From Luteibacter aegosomaticola (GTDB lineage: Bacteria; Pseudomonadota; Gammaproteobacteria; Xanthomonadales; Rhodanobacteraceae), in the NCBI RefSeq assembly GCF_023078475.1, contig NZ_CP095741.1:4741001-4805000 (forward strand): a stretch of DNA of 64,000 bases. The letters are read 5' to 3'. The position numbers and the translations under genes were made by a program. The notes beneath the pieces were generated by a model, which saw nothing but the letters and a program-made list of their open reading frames with translations, did no database searches and was not told where the DNA came from. Positions 46,429 through 56,490 of this stretch are shown piece by piece; the first letter of the stretch is position 1; each line of letters begins with the position of its first letter.

Positions 46429-49400
46429 TTAGAAGTCGTAGCTGATGCCGAAGCGAGCGTAACGCGGGGTGGTCTGGAACAAGGTGGTCTTGTAATCCGT
46501 TTCCACGGCACCGGTCTGACCAGCGTTCGGGCTGATCGCAAGCTTTTCGCGCTTGTTGAACACGTTGAACACCGACACCGTGAAGGCCAGCTTCTTGTCG
46601 GCCCACAGCGGACGGTACTCGGCGCTCAGGTCAACCAGGTACTGGAACGGCAGGTGGCCCTGTGCGCCCGGGGGCGACGGCTGACCGTAGCAGTAGTGGT
46701 AGTACGACTGGTAACCGGTCGGATCGGTCTGGTTGGCGCCGAAGTAGCCAAGGCAGTCCTTCGGAGCGCCCGACTGGATCGTCAGGTTACCCGAGACCAG
46801 GAACTCTTCGGTCAGCTGGTACGAACCATACGCCTTCAGCGTGTGGCGACGGCTGTTCGACAGATCGCCGTTCGAGTACTGCATGAGTTCCGGGAAGTCC
46901 CAGTCCACCGTCGCCGAGACGTCGGTCTGACCGATATCCGAACGCACCTGGCCTTCCGAGTTGCCGTAGCTCTTCGAGAACAGGTAGTCGACCTTGCCGT
47001 ACCACTTACCATCGAACGGATGCTCGAGGTACATCTCGAGGCCGTAGTAGTTACGCTTCAGGTGCGGGAAGCCGAAGTCGGCGTTCGACACGTGGGCGGT
47101 GTAGTAGCCACCGGCGGTGTTCGGGACCAGGAAGTCCGAAGCGCGACCCGGGTTGAACAGGTAGCTGCCCTGGATGTCGTAGTCGCCGTTGCGCTTGGCG
47201 ATGGTGTTCGGATCGACGCCCTGGTTGATGAGCGCGTTGTAGATGGCATCGGTATCCCCGGTGTCATCGATCGCGTTCTTCAGCTTGCGGACGGTCGCCT
47301 TCGCACCGTAGACCCACTTGTCGCCCAGGGTCTTGTCGAAGCCGAGGATGAACTCATCCTGGTATTCCGACTTGAGGCTGGTCGAGGCAGCGGTGTTCGG
47401 ATCGCGGGTGAAGCCGTATTCGCGGTTGGCCGAGATCGGGCCGCCGGTGTACGTGTCGATCGGGGTCAGGCCGGTCGGCTGGCCGAGCGAATCGATACCC
47501 GTGTAGGTGAAGTACTCACGGGTGTACAGCGAGGAACCCGCCGAGCGCAGGGCCACGCTCGCCGGCAGGGCGAGGTAGTAACGGCCAGCGTTGGCGTAGA
47601 TCTTCAGCGACGAGTCGCCGTTGACGTCCCAGGTAGCGCCGACGCGCGGAGCCCACTGCGGCTTGGTCAGCTTGAGGTAGGACTGGCCCTGGCCGTTGTA
47701 GTTGGTGAACTGGTCGTTGCGGATACCCAGCTTCACCAGCCAGCGGTCATTGACCTGCCAGGAGTCTTCGAGGTACTGGGCGCGCTGCTTCACGCGAGCC
47801 GAGGCCGTCGTCTGGTACTTGTACTGGTCGACGTAGTAGCCGTTCGCATTGCCCGGGCCGACGTAGCTGGTATCGCCCAGCTCGCCAACGATGTTCGAGC
47901 CCGGATCAACCTTGCCGTATTCCCAGGCATAACCCGGGCCGGAGGTGAACTGGCCGTCGTCGGTGTCACGCACGTCCTGGTTATCGATACCACCCGTGAT
48001 GGTGTGGTCGCCGATGTGGTAGCTCAGGTCGATGCGCAGGTTGCGGTTGGTCGACTTGTGGGTCGGATCGTTCACGGCAGCCGACGGGTTGTCGTTCGTG
48101 ATCGGGTTGCGACCATCAAGAACCGTCGGGTCCTGGTTGGTCGGCTTGAGGACGTGCGGATTATCGGAATCCGGCGTCGGGGTGTAGTACGTACCCTTCA
48201 TCTTGCCGTAGGTGGCCGTCAGGGTCAGGTCGTCCGTGATGTAGCTGGTGTACTTGAACGAGTACAGGTCAGCGCCCTGCTTGTTGTTGACCGACGTATC
48301 CTTGCCGACCTTGGCACCACGGGTCAGGGTGGTGTAATCGAAGCCGTAAACGTTGGCGTCGTAGTTCTGCTTGTTCGAAGCGTAGGTGCCTTCGAGGATG
48401 TTGCTGTCGTTGATGTTCCAGTCCAACTTACCGTAGTACTTCGGGTTACGGTACGAGCGATCGTAGTAAGCCGGCGAGTCCTGGCTGGTATAGGTGTCCT
48501 GGTTGACCTTCTCCTGCTCAGCGGCGATGAAGAAGTACAGCTTGTCCTTGATCAGCGGACCACCCACGTAGGCCGACTCGACCTGACGCATCTGGGTGTC
48601 TTTCTTGTTGTAGTTGTACAGCTCGCCGGCGCTGGCGCCGTCGGAGTTCACCTGGTAGTGGTCGTTACCCGGGGTCGAACGGGTGCCGCGCGGCTCCCAC
48701 AGCACCTGGGCGCCGAAGTGCCACTCGTTGGTGCCGCGCTTACCGACCTGCGAGATCACGCCACCGGCCGAACGGCCGTAGGCTGCGCCGTAACCACCGG
48801 CGAGGATTTCCTGCTGGTCGATCGCGCCGTACGGCAGGGTGATGCCGCCGAAGCCCGACAGCGGGTCGGTCGTGTTGAAGCCGTTGATGTAGTAGGCGTT
48901 TTCGGTAACCGAACCGCCACCGATCGAGACCAGGGCGTTACCGGTCGGGCCCTTGAAGTAACCGCTACCCGCGGTTGCGCCCGGCGCCAGCAGCGCGATG
49001 GCTTCGGCGGTGCGGCCCAGCGGCAGCTTGGCCAGCTGTTCCGAGGTGATGACGGTGCGCGAGTCGACCGTCGAAACGTCGACCGGCGGCAGCGAGTTGG
49101 CGGTAACGGTGACCGATTCCAGCGACTGGGCATTGCCAGCGGTGGCGGCGGCAGCGGCGAACGAAACGTCCGTACCCTTGCCGACGGTGAGGTTCACGCC
49201 CTTGCGGGAATCGACGACAGCGCCGTCACGCTTGAGGTTGACGTCGTACGCCGAACCGACCGGGAGGTTATCCAGGCGGAAACGGCCGTTGGCATCGACC
49301 GGCACTTCACGGTTGATACCACCAGCGCTCTTCACTTCGACGGTATCGCCCGGCTGGGCCGAACCGAAGAGGTAACCTGCGGTGGACTGAGCGAGGACGG

Positions 49401-49488
49401 CACCGGTGCCGCCCATGCCGATCGCGAGGGCAATGGCCAACGCGGAATGACGCAGGACCGAGCCCTGCCGGGTGATACGAGAACTCAT
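46429..49488 (-). CDS. Oar-like TonB-dependent receptor, copy 1
   Basis: From ATG 49488 (GGGGAG eight bases upstream) the product has 1019 residues; 30 codons of open frame upstream have no start signal. It has a signal peptide (GTGAVLA-Q) and a carboxypeptidase-regulatory-like beta domain (VPVDANGRFRLDNLPVGSAY). Next come a TonB-box-like LESVTVTA, a plug (SEQLAKLPLGRTAEAIALLA, GNALVSIGGG, LSGFGGITLPYGAIDQQEIL) and a large barrel ending in Tyr-Asp-Phe. Oar-type receptors take up large or peptide-like ligands, and the ligand here is unknown. It is a close paralogue of the gene at 50020-53061. Confidence 0.9.
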   Translation of the reverse strand: MSSRITRQGSVLRHSALAIALAIGMGGTGAVLAQSTAGYLFGSAQPGDTVEVKSAGGINREVPVDANGRFRLDNLPVGSAYDVNLKRDGAVVDSRKGVNLTVGKGTDVSFAAAAATAGNAQSLESVTVTANSLPPVDVSTVDSRTVITSEQLAKLPLGRTAEAIALLAPGATAGSGYFKGPTGNALVSIGGGSVTENAYYINGFNTTDPLSGFGGITLPYGAIDQQEILAGGYGAAYGRSAGGVISQVGKRGTNEWHFGAQVLWEPRGTRSTPGNDHYQVNSDGASAGELYNYNKKDTQMRQVESAYVGGPLIKDKLYFFIAAEQEKVNQDTYTSQDSPAYYDRSYRNPKYYGKLDWNINDSNILEGTYASNKQNYDANVYGFDYTTLTRGAKVGKDTSVNNKQGADLYSFKYTSYITDDLTLTATYGKMKGTYYTPTPDSDNPHVLKPTNQDPTVLDGRNPITNDNPSAAVNDPTHKSTNRNLRIDLSYHIGDHTITGGIDNQDVRDTDDGQFTSGPGYAWEYGKVDPGSNIVGELGDTSYVGPGNANGYYVDQYKYQTTASARVKQRAQYLEDSWQVNDRWLVKLGIRNDQFTNYNGQGQSYLKLTKPQWAPRVGATWDVNGDSSLKIYANAGRYYLALPASVALRSAGSSLYTREYFTYTGIDSLGQPTGLTPIDTYTGGPISANREYGFTRDPNTAASTSLKSEYQDEFILGFDKTLGDKWVYGAKATVRKLKNAIDDTGDTDAIYNALINQGVDPNTIAKRNGDYDIQGSYLFNPGRASDFLVPNTAGGYYTAHVSNADFGFPHLKRNYYGLEMYLEHPFDGKWYGKVDYLFSKSYGNSEGQVRSDIGQTDVSATVDWDFPELMQYSNGDLSNSRRHTLKAYGSYQLTEEFLVSGNLTIQSGAPKDCLGYFGANQTDPTGYQSYYHYCYGQPSPPGAQGHLPFQYLVDLSAEYRPLWADKKLAFTVSVFNVFNKREKLAISPNAGQTGAVETDYKTTLFQTTPRYARFGISYDF

Positions 49489-49679
49489 GTGCAAATCTCC
49501 CCAGATCGGCCCCACGGGGGCCTGAAAACGTGCAAAACCAGCCAAAGGCCAGAAAAAGGGTTCGGCCTTGGGGTGCATGTTTTCGGGGGTGTTACATCCG
49601 CGTCACCTGCTCCTCCCAGAGTAGCGCCGCGGGCCCCACGAGACCTGCTCCCGACAAGTCCGACAACGTTATCCAGGCT

Positions 49680-49701
49680 GTTTTTCGCATCCACGAAAAA
49701 C
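49680..49701 (-). promoter_or_regulatory. Hairpin in the receptor 1 leader
   Basis: GTTTTTCG (49680-49687) and CGAAAAAC (49694-49701) form a perfect eight-base stem with a six-base loop within the first 40 bases of the predicted message. It is AT-rich, unlike most of the window. Confidence 0.4.
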
Positions 49702-49724
49702 AAACCCAGATTTCGCCGAACCCG

Positions 49725-49754
49725 AATCTAGGCGGACGCGGTCCACCGTGTCAA
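49725..49754 (-). promoter_or_regulatory. Predicted promoter of receptor 1
   Basis: On the minus strand TTGACA (49754-49749) is followed, after 18 bases, by TAGATT (49730-49725). The region is AT-rich for this genome. The transcript would begin near 49718 and have a leader of about 230 bases. Confidence 0.6.
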
Positions 49755-49864
49755 CAAATTATTTACACGGGGTGGGCGTTTTCTTGCCTCCCAGGTCACT
49801 GGAAGGGTCGGGGCCAAATCACGGATGGAGCAGGATTTTTCTTATGGGCCAATCGTTTTGCCGC

Positions 49865-49900
49865 AAAAAACGCCTCCCGCTCCCGCAAGGGAGGAGAGGC
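49865..49900 (-). terminator. Terminator of receptor 2
   Basis: Read leftwards, CGCCTCTCCTCCC pairs with the GGGAGCGGGAGGCG side, with one bulge, and is followed by six T residues. It lies about 120 bases after the receptor 2 stop, upstream of the receptor 1 promoter, so the two receptors are separate units. Confidence 0.85.
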
Positions 49901-49981
49901 GATCTGGGGAGTTGCTGTGTCGCTTCGTCGGCCGGTTGGATGGGCCAGCCGCGGTGATCTAGTTGTTATTGGTTCGCATTC

Positions 49982-50006
49982 CCCCCGGGCCATGCCGGCC
50001 CGGGGG
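49982..50006 (-). repeat. GC hairpin after the receptor 2 stop
   Basis: CCCCCGGGCC (49982-49991) and GGCCCGGGGG (49997-50006) form a perfect ten-base stem 14 bases past the stop codon, without a T-run. It is like the extra hairpin behind receptor 1 in position. Confidence 0.7.
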
Positions 50007-50019
50007 CACTTCGAGCAGC

Positions 50020-53000
50020 TTAGAAGTCGTAGCTGATGCCGAAGCGGGCGTAACGCGGGGTGGTCTGGTAGAGCGGCACGTCGTAACGGGCGTTCGGGCT
50101 GCGCGTGGAACCGCGGATCGGGTAGGTCTGCGTTTCCTTGCGCTCGTTCAGCAGGTTGAACACCGTGACGTTGAAGGCAAGCTTCTTGTCAGCCCACTCC
50201 GGACGGTATTCCACCGAGCCCGTGACCAGGTAGGTCCAGGGGTTGTGGCCCGCTGCACCCGGAGGCGACGGCTCGCCTTCGCACCAGTGGGAGTAGGAAC
50301 CATAGCCGAGGTTCGGGTTGGTCTGGTTCGGGCCGTAGAAGCCAAGGCAGCTCTTCGGCGCACCCGATGCCACGTTGATGTTGGCCGAGACCAGCCACTC
50401 CGGAGCCAGCTGGTAGGAGCCGTAGATCTTGAACTGGTGCTTGCGGCTGTTAGCCAGTTCGCCATTGGCGTACTGCATGATTTCCGCGTAATCCCAGTCG
50501 ACCGTCGCCGAGACCGTATCCTGGCGGATGTCCGAACGGACCTGGCCTTCCGAGTTGCCGTAGCTCTTCGAGAAGACGTAGTCGAAGCGCACCTGGTACA
50601 CGCCATCCCAAGCGTGGTCGAGGTACAGCTCGAGGCCGTAGTAGCTACGCTTGTTGTGCGGGAACCCGAAGTCCTCGTTGTTCATGTCGACGCTGTAGTA
50701 GCCGCCGTTGGTGTTCGGGATCAGGAACGTGTTGGCGCGGCCCGGGTTGAACAGGTAGCTACCCTGGATATCGCCGATGGTGTCCGGATCAATACCCGAA
50801 CGGATCATCTTGCGGGTGATGGCACCGGCATCGCCAACGTCATCGATCGAGTTACGCAGCTTGCGGACGGTGCCCTTGGCGCCGTAGGTCCACTTGTCGG
50901 TCAACGCCGCGTCGAAGCCGAGGATGAACTCATCCTGGTACTGCGATTTGATGTTGGTAGCGGCAGCGGTCTTCGGATCGCGCAGGATGCCGTACTCGCG
51001 GTTGGCCGAAATCGGGCCACCCGTGCTGCTCTCGATCGGGGTCAGGCCCTGCGGGATGCCGTTGGCATCGATGCCCGTGTAGTTGTAGTACTCGTTCGTG
51101 TAGAGCGAAGCACCGGCGGAACGCAGCGCGACGGTCGCCGGCAGCGCGAGGTAGTAACGACCCGCGTTGGCGTAGATCTTCAGCGAGGAGTCGCCGTTGA
51201 CGTCCCAGGTGGCACCCAGGCGCGGCGCCCACTGCGGGGTCGTCAGGCGCAGGTACGGCTGGCTGTTGAGGTTGTAGTTGGTGAACTGGTCGTTACGGAT
51301 ACCGACCTTGACCATCCAGCGGTCGTTGACCTGCCAGGTGTCTTCGAGGTACTGGGCGCGCTGCGTCGTACGGACCGAAGCGGCCGTGTTGTAGAGGTAG
51401 CGCGACACCCAGTAGCCATCGCCAGCGGCCGGGCCCACATAGGCCTCGTCGCTCGGGGAGTCACCGATGATCGGCACGCCGGCATCCTGCTGGCCGTACT
51501 GCCAGGCATAGCCCGGGCCAGAGGTGTTCACGCCATCGTGCGTATCGCGAACGTTCTGGTTATCGATACCACCGACGATCGTGTGGTCACCGATGTGCCA
51601 GCTCAGGTCGACGCGCAGGTTGGTGTTGGTCGACTTGTGCTCCGGATCCGGGATCTGGGCCGACGGGTTACCGTTGGTGATCACGCCGCCACCGGTGTAG
51701 GCCGGGTTCTGGAACGTCGCACCGATGATGTTCGGCTGCGTCGTATCACCACCGACTGCGCTGTAGTACGTGCCCTTCATCTTGCCGTACAGAGCGGTAA
51801 GGGTCAGGTCATCGGTGATGTAGCTGGTGAACTTGGCGGTGTAGAGATCCGCACCCGACTTGTTCGGCGGCGCACCGGCGTGATCCTTGCCGGAGAAGTC
51901 ACCCTTGGTGTGGGTGTCGTAATCGTAGTTGTAGATCGAGGCGTCGTAGTTCTGCTTGTTCGACGCGCCGGTCACTTCGAGGATGTTGCTGTCGTTGATG
52001 TTCCAGTCGATCTTGCCGTAGTACTTCGGGTTACGGTAAGAGGTCTTGTACACGAACGGAGCCGCGACGCTGGTGGTCTGCTGGCCTTCACGACGCTCCT
52101 GCTCGGCAGCGACGAAGATGTACAGGGTGTCCTTGATCAGCGGGCCGCCCGCGTAGGCCGACACCGTGGTGCGCCAGGACTTGTCATCCTTGTTCTCGTC
52201 GTACTCCTGGCCTGCGAGCGCGCCGATCTGACGGTAATAGTTGAACTGGTTGGCCTTGGTGCTCTTCGGCTCCCAGAGGACCTGTGCACCGAAGTGCCAG
52301 TCATTGGTGCCGCGCTTACCGATCTGCGAGATCACACCACCCGACGAACGGCCGTACGCTGCGCCGTAACCACCAGCGAGGATTTCCTGCTGGTCGATCG
52401 CGCCGTACGGCAGGGTGATACCACCGAAGCCGCTGAGCGGGTCGGTCGTGTTGAAGCCGTTCATGTAGTACGCGTTCTCGGTCACGGCACTGCCGGCGAT
52501 CGAGACGAGCGCGTTACCGGTCGGGCCGGTGAAGAACGAGCTACCTGCCACGGCACCCGGTGCGAGCAGCGCGATGGCTTCGGCGGTGCGGGCCAGCGGC
52601 AGCTTATCGAGCTGCTGCGAGGTGATGACCGTGCGCGAGTCGACGGCGCTGACGTCGATCGACGGCAGGGCGTTGGCCGAAACGGTGACGCCTTCCAGGC
52701 TCGAAGCGTTCGCGGCGGTTGCGGTCGCGCCAGCGAACGAAACGTCCGTACCACCGCCGACGCGCAGGGTGACGTTGGAGCGCGTGTCGACCACGCCATC
52801 GCCCTGCTTCAGGGTGACGGTGTAGTTACCGACGGGCAGCTGGCCGATGGTGTAACGGCCCTGCTGGTCGACCGTAACGGTACGGCTGACGCCGGTGTCG
52901 CTGGTGGCGGTAACGGTCTGGCCGGCCGTAGCCGAACCGAACAGCGAGCCGCTGGTGGCCTGTGCGAGGACAACGCCCGGCGCGGCGGTGCCCATGGCGA

Positions 53001-53061
53001 TGGCCAGGGCCAGCGCGGTGCGACGGCTGAGCACGCCGGCGCGAGAAATACGCGAATTCAT
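50020..53061 (-). CDS. Oar-like TonB-dependent receptor, copy 2
   Basis: The 1013-residue protein starts at ATG 53061 behind GGGGAGAG. It has the same parts as copy 1: signal peptide (GVVLA-Q), beta domain (VTVDQQGRYTIGQLPVGNY), TonB-box-like LEGVTVSA, plug and barrel ending in Tyr-Asp-Phe. Copies 1 and 2 are nearly identical through the plug (for example GGITLPYGAIDQQEILAGGY in both) and differ most in the extracellular loops. This suggests a duplication followed by change in ligand binding. Confidence 0.9.
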   Translation of the reverse strand: MNSRISRAGVLSRRTALALAIAMGTAAPGVVLAQATSGSLFGSATAGQTVTATSDTGVSRTVTVDQQGRYTIGQLPVGNYTVTLKQGDGVVDTRSNVTLRVGGGTDVSFAGATATAANASSLEGVTVSANALPSIDVSAVDSRTVITSQQLDKLPLARTAEAIALLAPGAVAGSSFFTGPTGNALVSIAGSAVTENAYYMNGFNTTDPLSGFGGITLPYGAIDQQEILAGGYGAAYGRSSGGVISQIGKRGTNDWHFGAQVLWEPKSTKANQFNYYRQIGALAGQEYDENKDDKSWRTTVSAYAGGPLIKDTLYIFVAAEQERREGQQTTSVAAPFVYKTSYRNPKYYGKIDWNINDSNILEVTGASNKQNYDASIYNYDYDTHTKGDFSGKDHAGAPPNKSGADLYTAKFTSYITDDLTLTALYGKMKGTYYSAVGGDTTQPNIIGATFQNPAYTGGGVITNGNPSAQIPDPEHKSTNTNLRVDLSWHIGDHTIVGGIDNQNVRDTHDGVNTSGPGYAWQYGQQDAGVPIIGDSPSDEAYVGPAAGDGYWVSRYLYNTAASVRTTQRAQYLEDTWQVNDRWMVKVGIRNDQFTNYNLNSQPYLRLTTPQWAPRLGATWDVNGDSSLKIYANAGRYYLALPATVALRSAGASLYTNEYYNYTGIDANGIPQGLTPIESSTGGPISANREYGILRDPKTAAATNIKSQYQDEFILGFDAALTDKWTYGAKGTVRKLRNSIDDVGDAGAITRKMIRSGIDPDTIGDIQGSYLFNPGRANTFLIPNTNGGYYSVDMNNEDFGFPHNKRSYYGLELYLDHAWDGVYQVRFDYVFSKSYGNSEGQVRSDIRQDTVSATVDWDYAEIMQYANGELANSRKHQFKIYGSYQLAPEWLVSANINVASGAPKSCLGFYGPNQTNPNLGYGSYSHWCEGEPSPPGAAGHNPWTYLVTGSVEYRPEWADKKLAFNVTVFNLLNERKETQTYPIRGSTRSPNARYDVPLYQTTPRYARFGISYDF

Positions 53062-53221
53062 GTAACAACTCTCCCCAGTGAAAAATCACTGCCGCAAAAA
53101 CATGCGGCAAGCCGACCCCGACCCGGCATCTGCCAGGTGGCGAAAGAATCGGTGGTTAGAAATCCCCTTTAATCAACGACATCAATTCAATGATGCCGCT
53201 CCCCGAAACGCCACTTAACCG

Positions 53222-53262
53222 TGACGTACGTCATGTATACGTAAGAATTCACACCCGTACAA
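53222..53262 (-). promoter_or_regulatory. Predicted promoter of receptor 2 with palindrome at the start site
   Basis: On the minus strand TTGTAC (53262-53257), a 17-base spacer and TATACA (53239-53234) make a good promoter. The perfect palindrome TGACGTACGTCA (53222-53233) touches the -10 and covers the expected start site near 53227, a typical repressor position. Leader length would be about 166 bases. Confidence 0.65.
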
Positions 53263-53333
53263 CATGAAAATTTCACACATGCGGCACGCAGCCGCGATTC
53301 CTTACGTGACAGCTATTTGGTTCTTGCGAATCG

Positions 53334-53378
53334 CCTTTCGCAATCAAGGGCTTATTTCGCAGATAACTGACGCGTCAG
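53334..53378. promoter_or_regulatory. Two more dyads in the divergent gap
   Basis: TTGCGAA/TTCGCAA (53334-53340 and 53347-53353) and the perfect 12-base palindrome CTGACGCGTCAG (53367-53378) lie in the AT-rich middle of the 638-base gap between receptor 2 and the HTH gene. They lie upstream of the receptor 2 promoter and could serve either gene. The remaining 53400-53690 holds the presumed promoter of the HTH gene, which I could not place. Confidence 0.45.
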
Positions 53379-53699
53379 GCTTTTTTACGAATTTTCCCTA
53401 AGAAAAATTCCTAAAAAAATTTGTCAGCGCCGAGTAGCTATCGTGCGTTCGCGCGGACTTTTTTCGCCTCAGTGTGCGTGCCTGGTCGTCGCAAGAATCA
53501 GCGAAGTGGCCAAATTCATGCGAATCGGGGCGTCCGCAGCCGCCTGGTAGGCCCCCAGGCCCTCGGATCACACGACCTCAGAAACTTCTCAAACGAAAGG
53601 CCGTCGAAGGTATTTCCGTGTACACCGTAACGGCACTCGCGCGTTGTTGCGCTAAGACGCCGGGGGGCGGCTAAACCAAATAGAAGAGGTTCCATAGGC

Positions 53700-54308
53700 A
53701 TGAACGACAATTCGAGGGGATCCATCCGCGCGGACGCGCCCGGGGGCGGCTTCGAGAGCGGACGCGCCGGTGGCGACGTGCCTGCGTCCTCCTTTGCGAG
53801 CCGGGTCCGTCAGGTCATCAAGTTGAACGGCAGCGTGAGCGATATCGCACGCCGCTGCGGCTTCTCAGAAGGCGTGGTGCGTAGCTGGCGCGATGGCAAC
53901 ACCGATCCGTCGCGTGGCCGCTGCGTGACCATGGCCAAGACCCTGGGCATTTCGTTGGTGTGGCTGGCCGCGGGCGAAGGCCCGATGATGCTGGACGGCA
54001 CTTCCGAGGACGCCCTGGGCCGGACCGAGTCGTCGGAATCGCTGCGTAGCCGTGACGACCACCGCGAAGTGGCCGCCGCTCCGGCGCCGCTCGATCCGTC
54101 GCGCCTCGCCGCCGCCATGAAGCTGCTGCAGTCGGATATCGAGCTTGCAGGCCACCGGTTCTCGCCGGTTCGCCACGCTGACCTGGTCGCCGAGATGTAC
54201 GCGATCCTGGGCCGCTCCAGCGAGCCGGAATACGCCGACCGCGTGATCGCGTTCCGTCGTACGGTGATGTCGCGTATTGGCGACGAGCCGAACGCGGCCG
54301 CGGCCTAA
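53700..54308 (+). CDS. Helix-turn-helix regulator, CI/XRE-like
   Basis: The 202-residue protein starts at ATG 53700. It has a flexible 30-residue N-terminus, then a lambda-repressor-like HTH (about 32-95: VRQVIKLNGSVSDIARRCGF, SEGVVRSWRDGNTDPSRGRC). A charged linker and a C-terminal helical region (140-195) follow. There is no S24 peptidase domain, so it is not a LexA/CI-type self-cleaving repressor. It is divergent from the receptor 2 gene and may act on the dyads between them. Target unknown. Confidence 0.75.
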   Translation: MNDNSRGSIRADAPGGGFESGRAGGDVPASSFASRVRQVIKLNGSVSDIARRCGFSEGVVRSWRDGNTDPSRGRCVTMAKTLGISLVWLAAGEGPMMLDGTSEDALGRTESSESLRSRDDHREVAAAPAPLDPSRLAAAMKLLQSDIELAGHRFSPVRHADLVAEMYAILGRSSEPEYADRVIAFRRTVMSRIGDEPNAAAA

Positions 54309-54316
54309 AAGAAAGA

Positions 54317-54338
54317 AGCCCGGCCTTTCGGCCGGGCT
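54317..54338. terminator. Bidirectional terminator between HTH gene and glyS
   Basis: The stem AGCCCGGCC/GGCCGGGCT with a TTTC loop is flanked by A/G-rich and T/C-rich sides. It serves both converging genes. Confidence 0.85.
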
Positions 54339-54345
54339 CTTCGCA

Positions 54346-56490
54346 TCAAAGGCGGGAGATATCGGCGATGGCGCCGAATGCCGCCTTGAGCTGGGCTAGC
54401 AAGGCCAGCCGGTTGAAGCGTACGGCCGGGTTTTCCGCGTTCACGAGCACATCGTCGAAGAAGCGATCGACGGGTGCCTGCAACACCGAAAGACGAGCCA
54501 GCGTGCCCGTGTAGTCGGCGCGCGCCAGCAGTTCGCGCGTTTCGGCGCGGGCCGCATCCAGTGCGGCATGCAGGTCACGCTCGGCATCGAACTCGAAATG
54601 CACCGGGTCCACGTGGGCCGGGATCGGCGCCGCGTTCGGCTCTTCGGCCTGCTTGCGCAGGATGTTCGCCACGCGCTTGTTCGCGGCCGCGAGGCTGGCC
54701 GCCTCGGGACGCTGGGCGAAACCAGCAACCGCACGCAGGCGACGATCGAAGTCCGGCAAGGTGGCCGGAGCGACCGCCAGCACGGATTCGAACTGATCGG
54801 TGCTGAAGCCCTGCTCGGTGTAATAGCCACGCAGGCGCTCGAGCACGAAGTTGTTCACTTCATCGCCCAGCTCGCGGCGACGCGCACCGATATCCACGGC
54901 CGGCACCTTGCCATCCTTGCCCGGCTTCACGCCGGCCACGAACGCGGCTTCCGGCACCAGCTCGAACGCTTCGGTGAGGGCCGCGCGCAGGTCGATATCC
55001 AGGCTGCCTTCGATCAGGGTGCGGGCCAGGCCCAGGGCGGCGCGGCGCAGGGCGAACGGATCCTTGTTACCGCTGGGCTTCATGCCCACCGCGAAGATGC
55101 CGGCGAGCGTATCGAGGCGCTCGGCCACGGCGAGCACCTGGCCGACCTTGCCGGCGGCGATCGCATCGCCACCAAAGCGCGGCTGGTAGAAGCTATCCAG
55201 CGCATCGGCCACCTCGGCCGCGATGCCCTGGTGGGTCGCGTAGTAACGACCCATCACGCCCTGCAGCTCCGGGAACTCACCGACCATGCGGGTGAGCAGA
55301 TCGCACTTGGCGAGCGCGGCGGCGTGCGTGGCCTGGCCAGCATCGACGCCGACCCGGTTAGCCACCACGCGGGCGAGCTCGGCTACGCGGACGGTCTTGT
55401 CCCACAGGCTGCCGAGGGATTGCTGGTAGGTGACGTTCTTCAGCGCGTCCTGGTAACCGGCCAGCGGCGTCTTGAGGTCTTCATCCCAGAAGAACTTGGC
55501 ATCGGCGAAACGCGGGCGGATGACGCGCTCGTAGCCCTTGCGGATCTCCGCCGGATCGCGGCTTTCAATATTGGCGATACCGATGAAATGCTCGGTGAGC
55601 TTGCCCTGGGCGTCGAACACCGGCACGAACTTCTGGTTCGTTTCCATGGTGGTGACCAGCGCCTCGGGCGGCACTTCGAGGAAGGCGCGCTCGAACGTGC
55701 AGGCAATGCCCACCGGCCATTCGTTGAGGTTGGCGATTTCATCGAGCAGCGCGTCGGAAAGGCTCGGCGTACCACCGGTGGCCACGCGGGCCACTTCGGC
55801 ACGGACGCGCTCGCGGCGCTCGGCCGGGTCGGCGATGACATAGGCCTTGCGCAGGGTTTCCAGCCACGCATCGGCGCTGGCGACGTCAACGGCCTGCGGA
55901 TGATGGAAGCGGTGACCCAGGGTCTTGCGACCGCTCTTCAGGCCAAGCACTTCACCGTCGACCACGTCCGTGCCGTGCAGCATCAACAACGTGTGCACCG
56001 GGCGTACGAACGATTCCTCGCGGTTGCCCCAGCGCATGGCTTTGGGGATCGGCAGGCCCTTGAGGGCCTCGACCACGATCTCCTGCAGCAGCGCAGCCGT
56101 GGGCTGGCCCGCCTTCACGGCGCGAAAGACAAACCACGCGCCCTTGTCGGTTTCGAGCTTCTCCAGCGCCGAGACGTCGACGCCGCACGACTGGGCGAAG
56201 CCCACCAGCGCCTTCGACGGTTCGCCGTCGGCACCGATGCTGGCGTTCACGGCCGGGCCGCGACGCTCAACGTTCTGCTCAGGCTGCGCGACGGCCACCG
56301 CCGGGATGTAGACGGCGAGGCGGCGCGGCGAGGCGTAGGTCTTCGCCGCGGCGAAATCACCCGCGACGCCACGCTTTTCCAGGCCTTCGACGATGCCGCG
56401 CGCGAACGCGCCGGCCAGGTCATCGAGCGCCTTCGGCGGCAGTTCTTCGGTGCCAAGCTCGATGACGAGCGGCAGGCTCTTATCGGCCAT
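54346..56490 (-). CDS. glyS: Glycyl-tRNA synthetase beta subunit
   Basis: GlyS is the tRNA-binding subunit of the alpha2beta2 glycyl-tRNA synthetase. The 714-residue protein begins [15 protein letters not shown], as the family does, contains [20 protein letters not shown], and ends in an anticodon-binding (DALR-type) domain. It is slightly longer than the E. coli protein (689). Its start overlaps the glyQ stop by eleven bases. Confidence 0.96.
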   Translation of the reverse strand: MADKSLPLVIELGTEELPPKALDDLAGAFARGIVEGLEKRGVAGDFAAAKTYASPRRLAVYIPAVAVAQPEQNVERRGPAVNASIGADGEPSKALVGFAQSCGVDVSALEKLETDKGAWFVFRAVKAGQPTAALLQEIVVEALKGLPIPKAMRWGNREESFVRPVHTLLMLHGTDVVDGEVLGLKSGRKTLGHRFHHPQAVDVASADAWLETLRKAYVIADPAERRERVRAEVARVATGGTPSLSDALLDEIANLNEWPVGIACTFERAFLEVPPEALVTTMETNQKFVPVFDAQGKLTEHFIGIANIESRDPAEIRKGYERVIRPRFADAKFFWDEDLKTPLAGYQDALKNVTYQQSLGSLWDKTVRVAELARVVANRVGVDAGQATHAAALAKCDLLTRMVGEFPELQGVMGRYYATHQGIAAEVADALDSFYQPRFGGDAIAAGKVGQVLAVAERLDTLAGIFAVGMKPSGNKDPFALRRAALGLARTLIEGSLDIDLRAALTEAFELVPEAAFVAGVKPGKDGKVPAVDIGARRRELGDEVNNFVLERLRGYYTEQGFSTDQFESVLAVAPATLPDFDRRLRAVAGFAQRPEAASLAAANKRVANILRKQAEEPNAAPIPAHVDPVHFEFDAERDLHAALDAARAETRELLARADYTGTLARLSVLQAPVDRFFDDVLVNAENPAVRFNRLALLAQLKAAFGAIADISRL

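Noticed and set aside
46654..49731. 1025-codon open frame antisense to receptor 1 (and a 1069-codon one at 49963-53172 antisense to receptor 2)
   Set aside because: Both mirror well-supported receptor genes. They arise because high-GC codon use avoids TTA, CTA and TCA. The products look like no protein family and have no start signals.
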